DNA of 64,000 nt from SIG710 sp045604985 (GCA_045604985.1 JAZUPD010000087.1:1-64000); one strand, 5' to 3'; numbered from the stretch's first letter, positions 16,824 to 25,127 are shown. The notes: generated by a model not told the origin, from the sequence alone. Made by a program: numbers and translations.

Positions 16824-16854
16824 AAAAAAGCTGAGCCAAAAATTTTGGCTCAGC
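16824..16854 (-). terminator. perfect palindromic terminator below thuA-like gene
   Basis: GCTGAGCCAAAA (16830-16841) and TTTTGGCTCAGC (16843-16854) pair fully. On the minus strand the stem is followed by a T-run (16824-16829). It would end transcription coming from the ThuA-like gene and the remnant below it. Confidence 0.8.
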
Positions 16855-16960
16855 CCAAAAAGCTTCATATATGGATAATAAAAACACGCTTACCTTACCA
16901 AAGTCGTCATAAACCTATCGTCAAAGGAGCATCTCAGCAAAAATACAATCCGACAAAGCC

Positions 16961-17059
16961 TCATTTGAAACCTCCGGCGAAACGGATATTTTCCGCTGTT
17001 AACTCCTTCAAGAGATATTTCAAAGGCTCTGCGGTTGGAACGATATCCTTCTGAAGTGA
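16961..17059 (-). pseudogene. orphan 3'-end reading frame remnant
   Basis: Between an in-frame TAA and a TGA there is a 32-codon frame without a start codon. It reads like genuine coding sequence: QKDIVPTAEPLKYLLKEL followed by TAENIRFAGGFK, with amphipathic spacing and a natural C-terminal end. It is not the end of the ThuA-like protein, which stops at 17094 in its own frame. It may be the tail of a decayed gene, or part of a longer repeated element together with the downstream 100 bp up to the terminator. Immediately after it, a GGAGG and an ATG open a 24-codon frame that is probably chance. No family can be named. Confidence 0.35.
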
Positions 17060-17093
17060 TTATGTACGGCTTTTTTATAATCGAACTCGTTTG

Positions 17094-17840
17094 TTATTTG
17101 TCAAATTCGTCTTTAATCTTAGTTGTAATATTCGGGCAATCAAGGTTCTGCTCAAAACCAAAATCATTCGGCTTTGCCCAGCGGACAGCATTGACAATTA
17201 TTTTTCTTACGTAAGGATTGTAGAAAGATTTGCAAGTCTCATGCCCCGGCTGGAAGTAGAACACCTTGCCTGCCCCTCTGGTATAGCAAAGACCGCTACG
17301 GAAAATATTTCCGTTTTCATACCACGAAGAAAAAACGAGCGCATCGGGCTGAGGTATATAGAAAGGCTCACCATACATCTCCTCACTTTCGATAAGAAAA
17401 TGATCGGGAATACCTGCCGCAATGGGATGAGCGGGATTAACATTCCAAATTATCTCTTTCTGATTGTCGCCCCATGAAAGATTTCCGGTTGAGCCGACGA
17501 TTCTCTGAAAAGGCTTTGATTTGTGTCCCGAATGAAGCGGAATAAAGCCCATTCCCTTTGCCATAACTCTGTAAGCTATCTTTTCAACAAGCTCATCTTT
17601 AACCTCGTCATGAGCAAGATGTCCCCACCAGATGAGAACATCGGTATTTTCGAGAAGGTCATCAGTAAGCCCCTGATCGGGATCGTCAAGAGCAACAAAG
17701 GTTGCTTCGATATCAGGTTCTTCATTCAGGAAGCCGCATACAAGCGCATGTATTCCATCGGGATATAGGCTTTTTACATATTCATTTCTTTTTTCATGTC
17801 TGAATTCATGCCAAAAGGTAACCCTTATCTTATTACTCAT
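17094..17840 (-). CDS. ThuA-like (trehalose utilisation family) protein
   Basis: The 248-residue cytoplasmic protein has the class I glutamine amidotransferase-like fold of the ThuA family. It opens 'IRVTFWHEFRHEK', continues with 'ENTDVLIWWGHLAHDEV' (the helix-strand turn where related enzymes place a nucleophile; here Trp-Gly-His, no Cys), and ends with 'GKVFYFQPGHE' and 'RKIIVNAVRWAK'. ThuA proteins of rhizobia take part in trehalose and related disaccharide conversion, often as partners of Gfo/Idh oxidoreductases. A Gfo/Idh oxidoreductase gene is present at 41010 but not linked. The start is behind AGGAGA with its own promoter. No sugar transport genes are adjacent, so the substrate is unknown. 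Family assignment is firm. Confidence 0.85.
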   Translation of the reverse strand: MSNKIRVTFWHEFRHEKRNEYVKSLYPDGIHALVCGFLNEEPDIEATFVALDDPDQGLTDDLLENTDVLIWWGHLAHDEVKDELVEKIAYRVMAKGMGFIPLHSGHKSKPFQRIVGSTGNLSWGDNQKEIIWNVNPAHPIAAGIPDHFLIESEEMYGEPFYIPQPDALVFSSWYENGNIFRSGLCYTRGAGKVFYFQPGHETCKSFYNPYVRKIIVNAVRWAKPNDFGFEQNLDCPNITTKIKDEFDK

Positions 17841-17879
17841 ATCAATCTCCTAAAATTCGCCTAAAAAGGCTTTTTTCAT

Positions 17880-17908
17880 ATTATATCATTTATTTTTTAG
17901 TTTTTCAA
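17880..17908 (-). promoter_or_regulatory. SigA promoter of thuA-like gene
   Basis: On the minus strand TTGAAA (17903-17908) and TATAAT (17880-17885) are 17 bp apart, 40 bp before the ATG. Confidence 0.8.
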
Positions 17909-18055
17909 GTATTTTTGTTACTTTTTATATAGCATAACACAAATTTTATTCAAAAATTCCCATTCATATTTTTGAATTAACGACACACAATAAGCACAGA
18001 GACCGAGAGCAATCAAAAGTCTCGATTATAATAGAATTAAAAAGAAACAAAAAAA

Positions 18056-18072
18056 GAACGGTAAATCCGTTC
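18056..18072 (+). promoter_or_regulatory. 5' hairpin abutting the SASP ribosome site
   Basis: GAACGG and CCGTTC form a 6-bp stem around TAAAT, ending one base before the GGAAGGAG ribosome site. It could stabilise the messenger or tune its translation; this is inference. Confidence 0.45.
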
Positions 18073-18087
18073 GGAAGGAGAAACACA

Positions 18088-18285
18088 ATGGCAAGTGGTA
18101 AGACACTCGTTCCCGAAGCAAAGGAAGCAATGGAAAGATTCAAGATGGAAGCTGCAAGCGAGGTAGGTGTTAACCTTTCTCAGGGCTATAACGGCGACCT
18201 CACTTCCCGTCAGGCAGGGTCTATCGGCGGTCAGATGGTTAAGAAGATGATCGAGTCCTACGAAAACTCCAACAAAACAAAGTAA
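18088..18285 (+). CDS. alpha/beta-type small acid-soluble spore protein
   Basis: The 65-residue protein coats and protects DNA in the dormant spore and is degraded at germination. Both family hallmarks are present: 'FKMEAASEVGVNL' with the germination-protease cleavage site between Glu and Ala (residues ~20-28), and the DNA-binding 'GDLTSRQAGSIGGQMVKKMI' (residues ~38-57). It is preceded by a strong GGAAGGAG site and a small hairpin, as expected for a very abundant protein. Such genes are read by SigG in the forespore; I could not place a convincing SigG promoter here. A terminator follows. The gene is direct evidence for sporulation. Confidence 0.95.
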   Translation: MASGKTLVPEAKEAMERFKMEAASEVGVNLSQGYNGDLTSRQAGSIGGQMVKKMIESYENSNKTK

Positions 18286-18401
18286 TTTATCCTCTATCCT
18301 CCTAAAATTTAGATTTTTGGCGTCGGGTGAGTCGGACAACTCATCGAATGCCTATAAAAATCATTTTTTGAAAGTTATATCTTAATAATTATTCAAAAAA
18401 G

Positions 18402-18436
18402 GGACTGTCGCAAAAAAGCGGCAGTCCTGTGTTTTT
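18402..18436 (+). terminator. terminator of the SASP gene
   Basis: GGACTGTCGC (18402-18411) pairs with GCGGCAGTCC (18418-18427), one G-T pair, followed by a T-run (18432-18436). The stem resembles the hairpin at 34774-34804. The remaining bases between this and the next terminator show no gene. Confidence 0.75.
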
Positions 18437-18552
18437 CATTTGCAAGAACAAACAGTGGTGCTGATATAATCTCCCACTTCAAACATCGTTATCTTTGAGT
18501 TCTTAATATGTTTTTTACATATGTAAGTAAATTAAAGAGGAACGATCGGATC

Positions 18553-18584
18553 TTGAAAAAAAGGCGGCTCGTTCCCAAGCCGCC
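18553..18584 (-). terminator. terminator of the dockerin-LRR gene
   Basis: GGCGGCT (18563-18569) and AGCCGCC (18578-18584) pair around GGGAACG-type loop sequence. A T-run follows on the minus strand (18553-18562). Confidence 0.85.
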
Positions 18585-18673
18585 CAAAAAATGTTAATTA
18601 AATCACCTTGTGGTCTTTCAACTCGCTGTCACATAAAACGAGCTGTTCGACGTTATTAGCACATGCAGAATTT

Positions 18674-19933
18674 TTAAGGAGCAGAAGGTCCTGCAAATTC
18701 AACTTTCCAACCTGCAAGATGCTGTTTAAGAAGAAGTGCATCGTTAATGTCAACCTCGCCGTCACCGTTACAATCGGCAGCCTGATCATCAATCTCAACC
18801 TGCCAACCGGCAAGACTCTGCTCAAGAATGATTGCGTCGTAAATGTCGACAACTGAGTCGCCGTTTGCATCTCCGCTTACATATGTGAGAAGCTCAAGTA
18901 CATATCCGTTCCATGTTTCACCCTCAAAGCCTTCTGCGCCTTCGGAAGCAATCACCTTGAAGCTTGCATCTCTATCGCCAAAGGGCTTAGCATTTTCAGC
19001 CACAACAGGAGAATTTCCTGTGAATTTAGCAGAAACAAGGTTTGTGAGAGCAGCGAATGCACCGTCACCGATCTCTGTGATAGTTTCGGGAATCACTACT
19101 TGCGTAACTTCCTCTGCATAAGCACTAATCTTTGTACCAAGATCAGAAATAGCACCATTACCAATAATGGTCATCACACCATTTTTTATAGTCCAAGCAA
19201 CAGCTTTGTTGGATGTCTTTCCAAAAGGAACGAACTCAAGTTCGTTAGCTTCGCAGAATGTTTCAAGATACTCGCTTGAGCCATAGATAGTTTGGATATT
19301 ATCAGGGAGATAACCCTTCCTCAAAGGAGCTGTTGAGGAATATATATCACTGAGAATGACACCCGTTGCTTTAGTACTGCTGTTAAATACGTTAGATTTT
19401 GAGAAACTGTTAAGACCGTTAGCACTAGAGCCTACAATAGTTGAGAAATCAAGAACACCGGGAATTTCAACACTGCCGGTTACACAAATCGTTTCAATAT
19501 TGGGACAATCATCAAAAGCTGCATTATCTACCTGAATGATCTCCGTAATTGTGAGTTTCTTAAGGTTGGTTAAACCTTTAAATGCCTCTTTAGTAAATTT
19601 TGAAATATTACCAACGAGAACAATTTCCTCAATCTCAGAAGCATATTGCTTCAGGCTGTCCGAAGCAGAAATCTTACCTGTTTCATTCCAGTCCCAAGGG
19701 CTATTTGTATTGGATCTGATCGTAAGAACGCCCGTTGTTCGGTTGAATTCCCAAAGATTTTGGGCTGTTACATTGAACTTACCACCACTCTCCCAGCCGT
19801 CAATGAGTTCGCCGTTGACAATGGTCGATTCTGTTTCCTGTTGAGTCTGCTCTTCAGCGAACGCACCAACCGAAAAGGTCGATACAACCATAAGAACTGC
19901 GAGAACTAGACCCATAATGCGTTTAATTTTCAT
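18674..19933 (-). CDS. secreted leucine-rich-repeat protein with C-terminal dockerin
   Basis: The 419-residue protein starts MKIKRIMGLVLAVLMVVS, a signal peptide ending near AFA. The middle holds BspA-type leucine-rich repeats: 'LTNLKKLTITE' with 'AAFDDCPNIETICV', and 'ITEIGDGAFAALTNLVSAKF'. The last ~65 residues form a type I dockerin: two calcium loops, DANGDSVVDIYDA and DCNGDGEVDINDA, each followed by a helix ending 'LAGW(Q/K)VE'. Dockerins bind cohesin modules and attach extracellular proteins to a scaffold. No cohesin or scaffoldin gene is in the window, so the partner lies elsewhere. The start is an ATG behind AAAGGA; a longer in-frame extension without signal features is rejected. LRR proteins of this type often bind surfaces or host and plant polymers; the ligand is unknown. 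Confidence 0.88.
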   Translation of the reverse strand: MKIKRIMGLVLAVLMVVSTFSVGAFAEEQTQQETESTIVNGELIDGWESGGKFNVTAQNLWEFNRTTGVLTIRSNTNSPWDWNETGKISASDSLKQYASEIEEIVLVGNISKFTKEAFKGLTNLKKLTITEIIQVDNAAFDDCPNIETICVTGSVEIPGVLDFSTIVGSSANGLNSFSKSNVFNSSTKATGVILSDIYSSTAPLRKGYLPDNIQTIYGSSEYLETFCEANELEFVPFGKTSNKAVAWTIKNGVMTIIGNGAISDLGTKISAYAEEVTQVVIPETITEIGDGAFAALTNLVSAKFTGNSPVVAENAKPFGDRDASFKVIASEGAEGFEGETWNGYVLELLTYVSGDANGDSVVDIYDAIILEQSLAGWQVEIDDQAADCNGDGEVDINDALLLKQHLAGWKVEFAGPSAP

Positions 19934-20028
19934 TTTGTGTTTCCTTTCAGTGTGAAAATATTTATTTTCGGACGCTTTTTTCGGCGTCAAAAATACAAAA
20001 TAATGGTTAAAGAACTATCTATTTAAAT

Positions 20029-20057
20029 ATTATACATTAACCACCAAAAAAAGTCAA
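20029..20057 (-). promoter_or_regulatory. SigA promoter of dockerin-LRR gene
   Basis: On the minus strand TTGACT (20052-20057) and TATAAT (20029-20034) are 17 bp apart. The leader is about 90 nt. Confidence 0.8.
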
Positions 20058-20185
20058 TACTTTTTTCCCACTTTTAAGTAAGTTTCTCAATTATTTTTCA
20101 ACAAAAAAAAAATAAAAATTTTGTTGTGTTTCAACAAAAATGTCCAAAAATATGCAAGATGGAAAGAGTAATATTAAAATATGTA

Positions 20186-20215
20186 TTGACAGGACACGCT
20201 TCCTTATGTTATAAT
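20186..20215 (+). promoter_or_regulatory. SigA promoter of capA-like gene
   Basis: TTGACA (20186-20191) and TATAAT (20210-20215) are 18 bp apart, divergent from the dockerin gene promoter. Confidence 0.8.
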
Positions 20216-20256
20216 ATGTGTTGTATGTCATAATAACGCTTTTCGGAGGAAATAAG

Positions 20257-21744
20257 ATGCGTCGTAAAAATAATCTGCTCCGTAGCCCTGTGTTCAATAT
20301 CTTGACAACACTGCTTTTGGTTGCGGTTCTTGCACTTTTCTATAAATTTGCACTCACGAATTACACAAATAATCTTAAAAATGACCTTGAAACCATTGAT
20401 ACTGCAAGGATAAATCAGGTTTTGGAAGCACCGAAAACGATAGACGAAGCACTGAACGTCATTGGAAAGGTTGACTCCATAAGACCAATAGATGTTGATA
20501 TAATCGAGTACTGCATCGAGAATATTAGAGACGATATCTGCGACAGAATTTGCGAGTATCTTGAAGATACAGAATATTCAGATGCTATGTGGGAAGAGCT
20601 TTGTGGCTATACACTTCATGCACTTTATGATCTTACCTACGAAAATTTTGAAGACTACAACTATATAGAGATCCAAAATGCGGAAAACGAGCTTACCATC
20701 ACCTTTGCGGGCGATATCAACCTTGATACCACCAAAAAGCATTGGTGGTCTCCGCTAGTGGTTCATTCAAGGAACAGAACGAATCTTTTGGAGGCTGCTT
20801 TTTCATCTGAGCTTTCCGAAAAGATGCTCGGTGCAGATCTTTTCTGCGTCAACCTTGAAAGTCCGTTCATTTCTTCTGGCAGCCAGCCGATTGATAACAA
20901 ATGGAGACACGGCTCATCCGCCGAAAATGTAACTGTTTTGGGAACGCTTGGTATAGATCTTGTAAATATTGCTAATGACAGAATCTTTGATTATTCTGCA
21001 AGTGGCTTGACAGATACTCTCAATGCACTTGAGCTTAATAAGATCAGCTATATTGGCGGCGGAAAGAACCTCGAGGATGCGAGAACTCCCAGATATATTC
21101 TCGCATGCGGAAGAAAAATAGCAATAGTTGCTGCGGTCCAGACCAAAACGGACAATACCATGGCACCTGAGGCAGGTACAAAGACACCGGGGCTTATTTA
21201 TTCCACGAACTCCACCTATTTCAATGCAATGATAAGCAACGCTGCGGAAAACGCTGACTATGTTATCGTTTATACAGATTGGGAAAACGGAACGAACGCA
21301 AATCCCGAAGCATCACAAGCAGTTCTTGCTCACAGCTTTATAAAATCCGGTGCTGATATAGTCATAGGAACAAAATCTGCGATCATGCAGTCCATCGAAT
21401 ATTATGAAGGAAAACCCATAATATATGGAATAGGTAATTTCTGGTACGAAACCGACAGGCATGAAGCACTTCTGGTGGAGATAAACTTCACAAAAGACAT
21501 CGTATACAACACAGCAAGTACAACAGATTCACATTTCGATTATACACAGACAAGATATGCTGTAAATTATGAGCCTACCATTTCCTGTCTGCCCTGCATT
21601 CAGGACAAAGCTGTTACAAGGCTTGCTGCGGGAACAGAAGAAGGAACAAAAATTATAGATAATCTCATCAAAATCTCGGAATCGAAAATTGCCATAGATG
21701 CAAAGGGACTTCTTACGGAAGCAGAGAATATACCCGCTGAATAA
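20257..21744 (+). CDS. membrane-anchored CapA-family protein lacking active-site residues
   Basis: The 495-residue protein has one N-terminal membrane segment (residues ~11-32) and an outside-facing CapA domain (residues ~145-430) of the calcineurin-like poly-gamma-glutamate synthesis family. The fold motifs are clear: 'TFAGDINLD', 'GADLFCVNLESPF', 'GIDLVNIAND', 'GADIVIGTKSAIMQSIEYY' and 'KPIIYGIGNFWYE'. The residues that normally bind metal are replaced: NNH becomes NDR (240-242), the HWG motif becomes DWE (341-343), and the HPH after 'IVIG' becomes TKSA (372-375). Asp153 and Asn199-Glu201 remain. It is therefore probably not a standard enzyme and may act as a binding or structural protein at the cell surface. 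About 110 residues between anchor and domain are helical and unique. The start is the ATG seven bases after GGAGG. No capsule genes are adjacent. Confidence 0.82.
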   Translation: MRRKNNLLRSPVFNILTTLLLVAVLALFYKFALTNYTNNLKNDLETIDTARINQVLEAPKTIDEALNVIGKVDSIRPIDVDIIEYCIENIRDDICDRICEYLEDTEYSDAMWEELCGYTLHALYDLTYENFEDYNYIEIQNAENELTITFAGDINLDTTKKHWWSPLVVHSRNRTNLLEAAFSSELSEKMLGADLFCVNLESPFISSGSQPIDNKWRHGSSAENVTVLGTLGIDLVNIANDRIFDYSASGLTDTLNALELNKISYIGGGKNLEDARTPRYILACGRKIAIVAAVQTKTDNTMAPEAGTKTPGLIYSTNSTYFNAMISNAAENADYVIVYTDWENGTNANPEASQAVLAHSFIKSGADIVIGTKSAIMQSIEYYEGKPIIYGIGNFWYETDRHEALLVEINFTKDIVYNTASTTDSHFDYTQTRYAVNYEPTISCLPCIQDKAVTRLAAGTEEGTKIIDNLIKISESKIAIDAKGLLTEAENIPAE

Positions 21745-21760
21745 TTTATAATAAAATAGC

Positions 21761-21787
21761 GAGGGTGGCCCACAGCCACCCTCTTTT
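21761..21787 (+). terminator. hairpin between capA-like gene and polA
   Basis: GAGGGTGGC (21761-21769) and GCCACCCTC (21775-21783) pair exactly, then TTTT. It ends only 19 bp before the polA start codon. Confidence 0.8.
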
Positions 21788-21805
21788 ACAAAGGAAAATG
21801 TAAAA

Positions 21806-24328
21806 ATGAAAAAATTACTTGTCGTTGATGGAAACAGCATACTCAACAGAGCTTATTACGGGGTCAGGATTCTTACAAACAAGGACGGACTTCCAACAAA
21901 TGCCCTTTTCGGCATAGTAAATATACTTGCAAAGCAGCTTGAGGCAGTTAAGCCGGACTATACTGCGGTTGCCTTTGATCTAAAAGCACCAACCTTCAGG
22001 CACATGATGTTTGCAAATTACAAGTCCGGCAGAAAGCCTATGCCGGAGGAGCTTTCACTCCAGCTTCCTTATTCGAAGGATATTTGCCGTGCAATGGGCT
22101 TTACCGTTATCGAAAAAGAGGGCTATGAGGCAGACGATATCCTTGGCACACTTGCAAGTGCTGCACATAATGAGGAAATCGCTGCATATATTCTCACCGG
22201 CGACCGCGATTCTCTCCAGCTCATATCCGAAGACGGCATGGTAAAGGTGCTTCTTGCAACAAACACGGATACCGTCACGATGGATGAGGAAAAATTCAGA
22301 GAAAAATACGGTGTTTCGTCTGCAGTTTTCGTTGATGTAAAGGCACTTATGGGGGATTCCTCGGACAATATCCCGGGTGTCCCCGGAATAGGCGAAAAAA
22401 CAGCCCTTAAGCTCATTGCAGAGCATGGATCGCTTGACGGAGTCTACGAAACACTGGAGACTGCTGTGCATACCCCCTCGGTAAAAAAGAAACTGCAAGA
22501 CGGAAAGGATAGCGCATATCTTTCACTGAACCTTGCAAGAATAAATTGCTCCGTGCCACTTGGTATAAAGCTCAACGATCTTGCAAACACGGGTTTTGAC
22601 AAAGAAAAGCTCACCGAGCTATTTACAAAATTTGAGTTTTCAAGTTTTATAAAAAGATTTGGGCTTGATTCCTCTGCCGTCCCCGTAAAGGAAATAACTG
22701 AATGTGAAAAAATCATCGCAGGAGCTGATTATTTGGAAAAGCTCGAAGGAAGCACCGTCGCCCTTTACGCAGGGGATGACGTTTCGATTTTTGACGGCAA
22801 AAAGACCGTAGTTATCAAAGGCGACATTTCTCTTATCACTTCCCTCCTCGCAAGTGAAAGGAAAATTGTAACCTACGATTCGAAATCCCTCTATAAAAAG
22901 CTTCACGAAGAAGGCATAGAATATAGGAACGTTCATCATGATATCATGCTTTCCGCATACGTGCTCAATCCCGCCTCCTCCTTTGACCTTCCCCGCCTCG
23001 CCCTAGAGTATATGAATGTCGTCGCCATACCAAATGGCTCTGAAGCGCAGATAATATATTCTGTTTATAAAAAAATATCCGAAAAGCTTAAGGAGATACC
23101 CGAGGCAGAACGTCTCCTCTATCACATTGAAATGCCCCTTGCCGCACATCTTGCAGAAATGGAGATAAACGGATTCAGAATCGACATAAAGGGACTTCGT
23201 GAATACGGAGAAAAGCTTTCCGCACTCCTTTCAGACCTTGAAAACAGGATCTATTTTTCCGCAGGTGAGGAATTTAACATAAATTCCCCATCACAGCTCG
23301 GAAAGATTCTGTTTGAAAAACTCGGACTTCCTGCAGAGAAAAAAACAAAAACCGGAGGATATTCAACCAATGCTGAAATTCTCGAAAAGCTACGCAAGAG
23401 TCATCCCATCGTCGATGATATCCTTGAATACAGAAAGGTCTCAAAGCTAAAAGGGACTTATGTTGACGGTTTTTTCAAGGTTGCTGACACGGAAGGAAAG
23501 GTCCATTCATGCTTCAATCAAACCGGCACGGTTACGGGCAGACTTTCATCAAGCGAACCAAATCTTCAGAACATCCCGATAAGAACCGAGCTTGGGCGTG
23601 AGCTTCGAAAATTCTTCATTCCGAAAAATGAAGATTATAGGCTTATTGATGCCGATTATTCCCAAATTGAGCTGAGAGTTCTTGCAGCAATTTCGGGGGA
23701 CGAGGCAATGATTCGTGCGTTTACTTCAGGCACGGATATACACACTTCAACCGCCGCAACCGTTTTCGGAGTGCGCCCTGAGGTGGTAACGAGCGAAATG
23801 AGAAAGCGAGCAAAGGCAATAAATTTTGGCATTGTTTACGGAATGGGAGAGTTTTCTCTTGCAGAGGATCTCGGAATCACTCGCACTCAGGCTAAAAAAT
23901 ATATCGAAAGTTATCTTTCGAGCTACCCAGCGGTTTGCGAATATCTAAATAACATAGTTTCCGAAGCTTATGAGAGGGGATATGTAACGACCCTTTTCGG
24001 CAGAAGAAGATATATTCCGGAGCTTGCTCAGCAGAATAAGAATCTCAAAAATTTTGGAGAGCGAGTTGCCAAAAACAGCCCCATTCAAGGTACTGCCGCC
24101 GACATTATAAAAATCGCCATGATAAATACCGGCGACAGACTGAAGGAAAGGGGTATAGATGCAAGACTTATCCTTCAGGTCCATGACGAGCTTATTCTTG
24201 AAGCTCATCGGGAATGTGCAGAGGAAGCTGCAAGTATACTTGAGGAATGCATGGAAAATGCAATTTCACTCGGTGTTCCGCTTTTGGCAAAAGCAAGCAT
24301 CGGCAAAACTTGGTTTGATAATAAATAG
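21806..24328 (+). CDS. polA: DNA polymerase I
   Basis: The 840-residue enzyme fills gaps, removes RNA primers and acts in excision repair. The N-terminal 5' nuclease is complete (VVDGNSILNRAYY, 'EKEGYEADDILGTLA', 'ILTGDRDSLQLI', 'MGDSSDNIPGVPGIGEKTA'). The central region (~residues 290-460) keeps the fold of the 3'-5' proofreading domain but lacks its catalytic 'D-E' motif (VALYAGDDVSIF stands in its place), so proofreading is lost, as usual in Firmicutes. The polymerase domain shows motif A 'DYSQIELRVLAAISGD', motif B 'RKRAKAINFGIVYGMGE' and motif C 'QVHDELILEAH'. The ribosome site AAAGGA falls just after the capA-like terminator, and no promoter fits into the 19-bp gap. A terminator follows. 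Confidence 0.97.
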   Translation: MKKLLVVDGNSILNRAYYGVRILTNKDGLPTNALFGIVNILAKQLEAVKPDYTAVAFDLKAPTFRHMMFANYKSGRKPMPEELSLQLPYSKDICRAMGFTVIEKEGYEADDILGTLASAAHNEEIAAYILTGDRDSLQLISEDGMVKVLLATNTDTVTMDEEKFREKYGVSSAVFVDVKALMGDSSDNIPGVPGIGEKTALKLIAEHGSLDGVYETLETAVHTPSVKKKLQDGKDSAYLSLNLARINCSVPLGIKLNDLANTGFDKEKLTELFTKFEFSSFIKRFGLDSSAVPVKEITECEKIIAGADYLEKLEGSTVALYAGDDVSIFDGKKTVVIKGDISLITSLLASERKIVTYDSKSLYKKLHEEGIEYRNVHHDIMLSAYVLNPASSFDLPRLALEYMNVVAIPNGSEAQIIYSVYKKISEKLKEIPEAERLLYHIEMPLAAHLAEMEINGFRIDIKGLREYGEKLSALLSDLENRIYFSAGEEFNINSPSQLGKILFEKLGLPAEKKTKTGGYSTNAEILEKLRKSHPIVDDILEYRKVSKLKGTYVDGFFKVADTEGKVHSCFNQTGTVTGRLSSSEPNLQNIPIRTELGRELRKFFIPKNEDYRLIDADYSQIELRVLAAISGDEAMIRAFTSGTDIHTSTAATVFGVRPEVVTSEMRKRAKAINFGIVYGMGEFSLAEDLGITRTQAKKYIESYLSSYPAVCEYLNNIVSEAYERGYVTTLFGRRRYIPELAQQNKNLKNFGERVAKNSPIQGTAADIIKIAMINTGDRLKERGIDARLILQVHDELILEAHRECAEEAASILEECMENAISLGVPLLAKASIGKTWFDNK

Positions 24329-24333
24329 AGCAT

Positions 24334-24368
24334 AAAAAGTCAAGGAGTTGATCATTCCTTGGCTTTTT
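24334..24368 (+). terminator. terminator of polA
   Basis: AAAAAGTCAAGGA (24334-24346) pairs with TCCTTGGCTTTTT (24356-24368) with one G-T pair, and ends in T5. Confidence 0.85.
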
Positions 24369-24397
24369 ATGCTGTTGTTGAATGATAAACAAACACA

Positions 24398-24423
24398 AAC
24401 TCACCGACAAATTTCTATTTACC
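24398..24423. repeat. 26-bp dispersed motif, copy B
   Basis: It reads AACTCACCGACAAATTTCT then ATTTACC, 23 of 26 identical to 16762-16787. It lies between two terminators. Confidence 0.5.
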
Positions 24424-24424
24424 G

Positions 24425-24460
24425 AAAAGGAGCCGACTCACTTAAACGTGAATTGGCTCC
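24425..24460 (-). terminator. terminator of the spoIIIA operon
   Basis: GGAGCC (24429-24434) and GGCTCC (24455-24460) pair, with an inner CAC/GTG stem. On the minus strand it is followed by TTTT (24425-24428). Confidence 0.75.
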
Positions 24461-24487
24461 GTTTTGCTATGTTTGCTCTTTAAAAGC

Positions 24488-25063
24488 TTATTTGCTTATG
24501 ATTTTTATATTTTCAGGAAGTATTCCCGTCTGCTCATAAACGATCTCGTTTATCTGCGATATCTGTGTGTCAAGAAGTTCATCTCCATTGACTATAACGC
24601 TGACAGTACCCCCGCTCACTACCGCAACGCACTGCTCAAAGCCCTTTGAAACAACAAGAGCCTCGATATTGCTCTCGTTTTCCATATCCGCCGCTATTTG
24701 TCCGATCGCCGCAAGTGCCTTCTCTTTTGATGCATCATCCGCCTCCTCGTTATAAGCAACGCTCTGAAGAACCTCCATCGCCTCGTCTCTGGCTCTCTTA
24801 CGGTTTATAAGAGAGGTTGAAAAATATTTGTCCACTTCGCCGTCTGCATTATCGTTCACAGCATCGGTCTCGGTATTTCCCCCGTCCATTCCAACTGCAG
24901 CAGAGTAATCAAAGCCATCTTTGCTATCTGCAGAGCCGAAAAGAATAATGTTGAGCAATATTGCCGCTCCGATAAGAAGAACGCTGCAAGCGATCATGGC
25001 GTTTTTCTTACCAATCTTAAGAACCAATTCCTTTGTCTTTTTCCATGCTTCATTTAGTTTCAT
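24488..25063 (-). CDS. spoIIIAH: stage III sporulation protein AH
   Basis: The 191-residue protein anchors in the mother-cell side of the engulfing membrane and reaches into the intermembrane space, where its C-terminal domain pairs with forespore SpoIIQ to form the 'feeding tube' channel. One membrane helix lies at residues ~22-42. A low-complexity Asp/Gly/Asn linker follows, then the SpoIIIAH domain beginning 'YFSTSLINRKRARDEAMEVLQ' and ending 'EQTGILPENIKI'. The domain has the ring-building motif of YscJ/FliF-type proteins. It is the last gene of the operon, 64 bp after spoIIIAG, with its own good ribosome site (GGAGG). SpoIIQ in this lineage would be a LytM-fold protein; the degenerate LytM protein at 60285 is one candidate, untested. 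Confidence 0.93.
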   Translation of the reverse strand: MKLNEAWKKTKELVLKIGKKNAMIACSVLLIGAAILLNIILFGSADSKDGFDYSAAVGMDGGNTETDAVNDNADGEVDKYFSTSLINRKRARDEAMEVLQSVAYNEEADDASKEKALAAIGQIAADMENESNIEALVVSKGFEQCVAVVSGGTVSVIVNGDELLDTQISQINEIVYEQTGILPENIKIISK

Positions 25064-25127
25064 AATAATATCCTCCGTTATTTGTTTCTTGGTATATAGT
25101 ATGGATGATGATTCTTATTTATGACTG

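Noticed and set aside
16722..17054. 110-codon plus-strand frame in the gap above rpoB
   Set aside because: It runs through the repeat, the palindromic terminator and the remnant frame on the other strand. It has no ribosome site and an odd Lys/Pro-rich composition.
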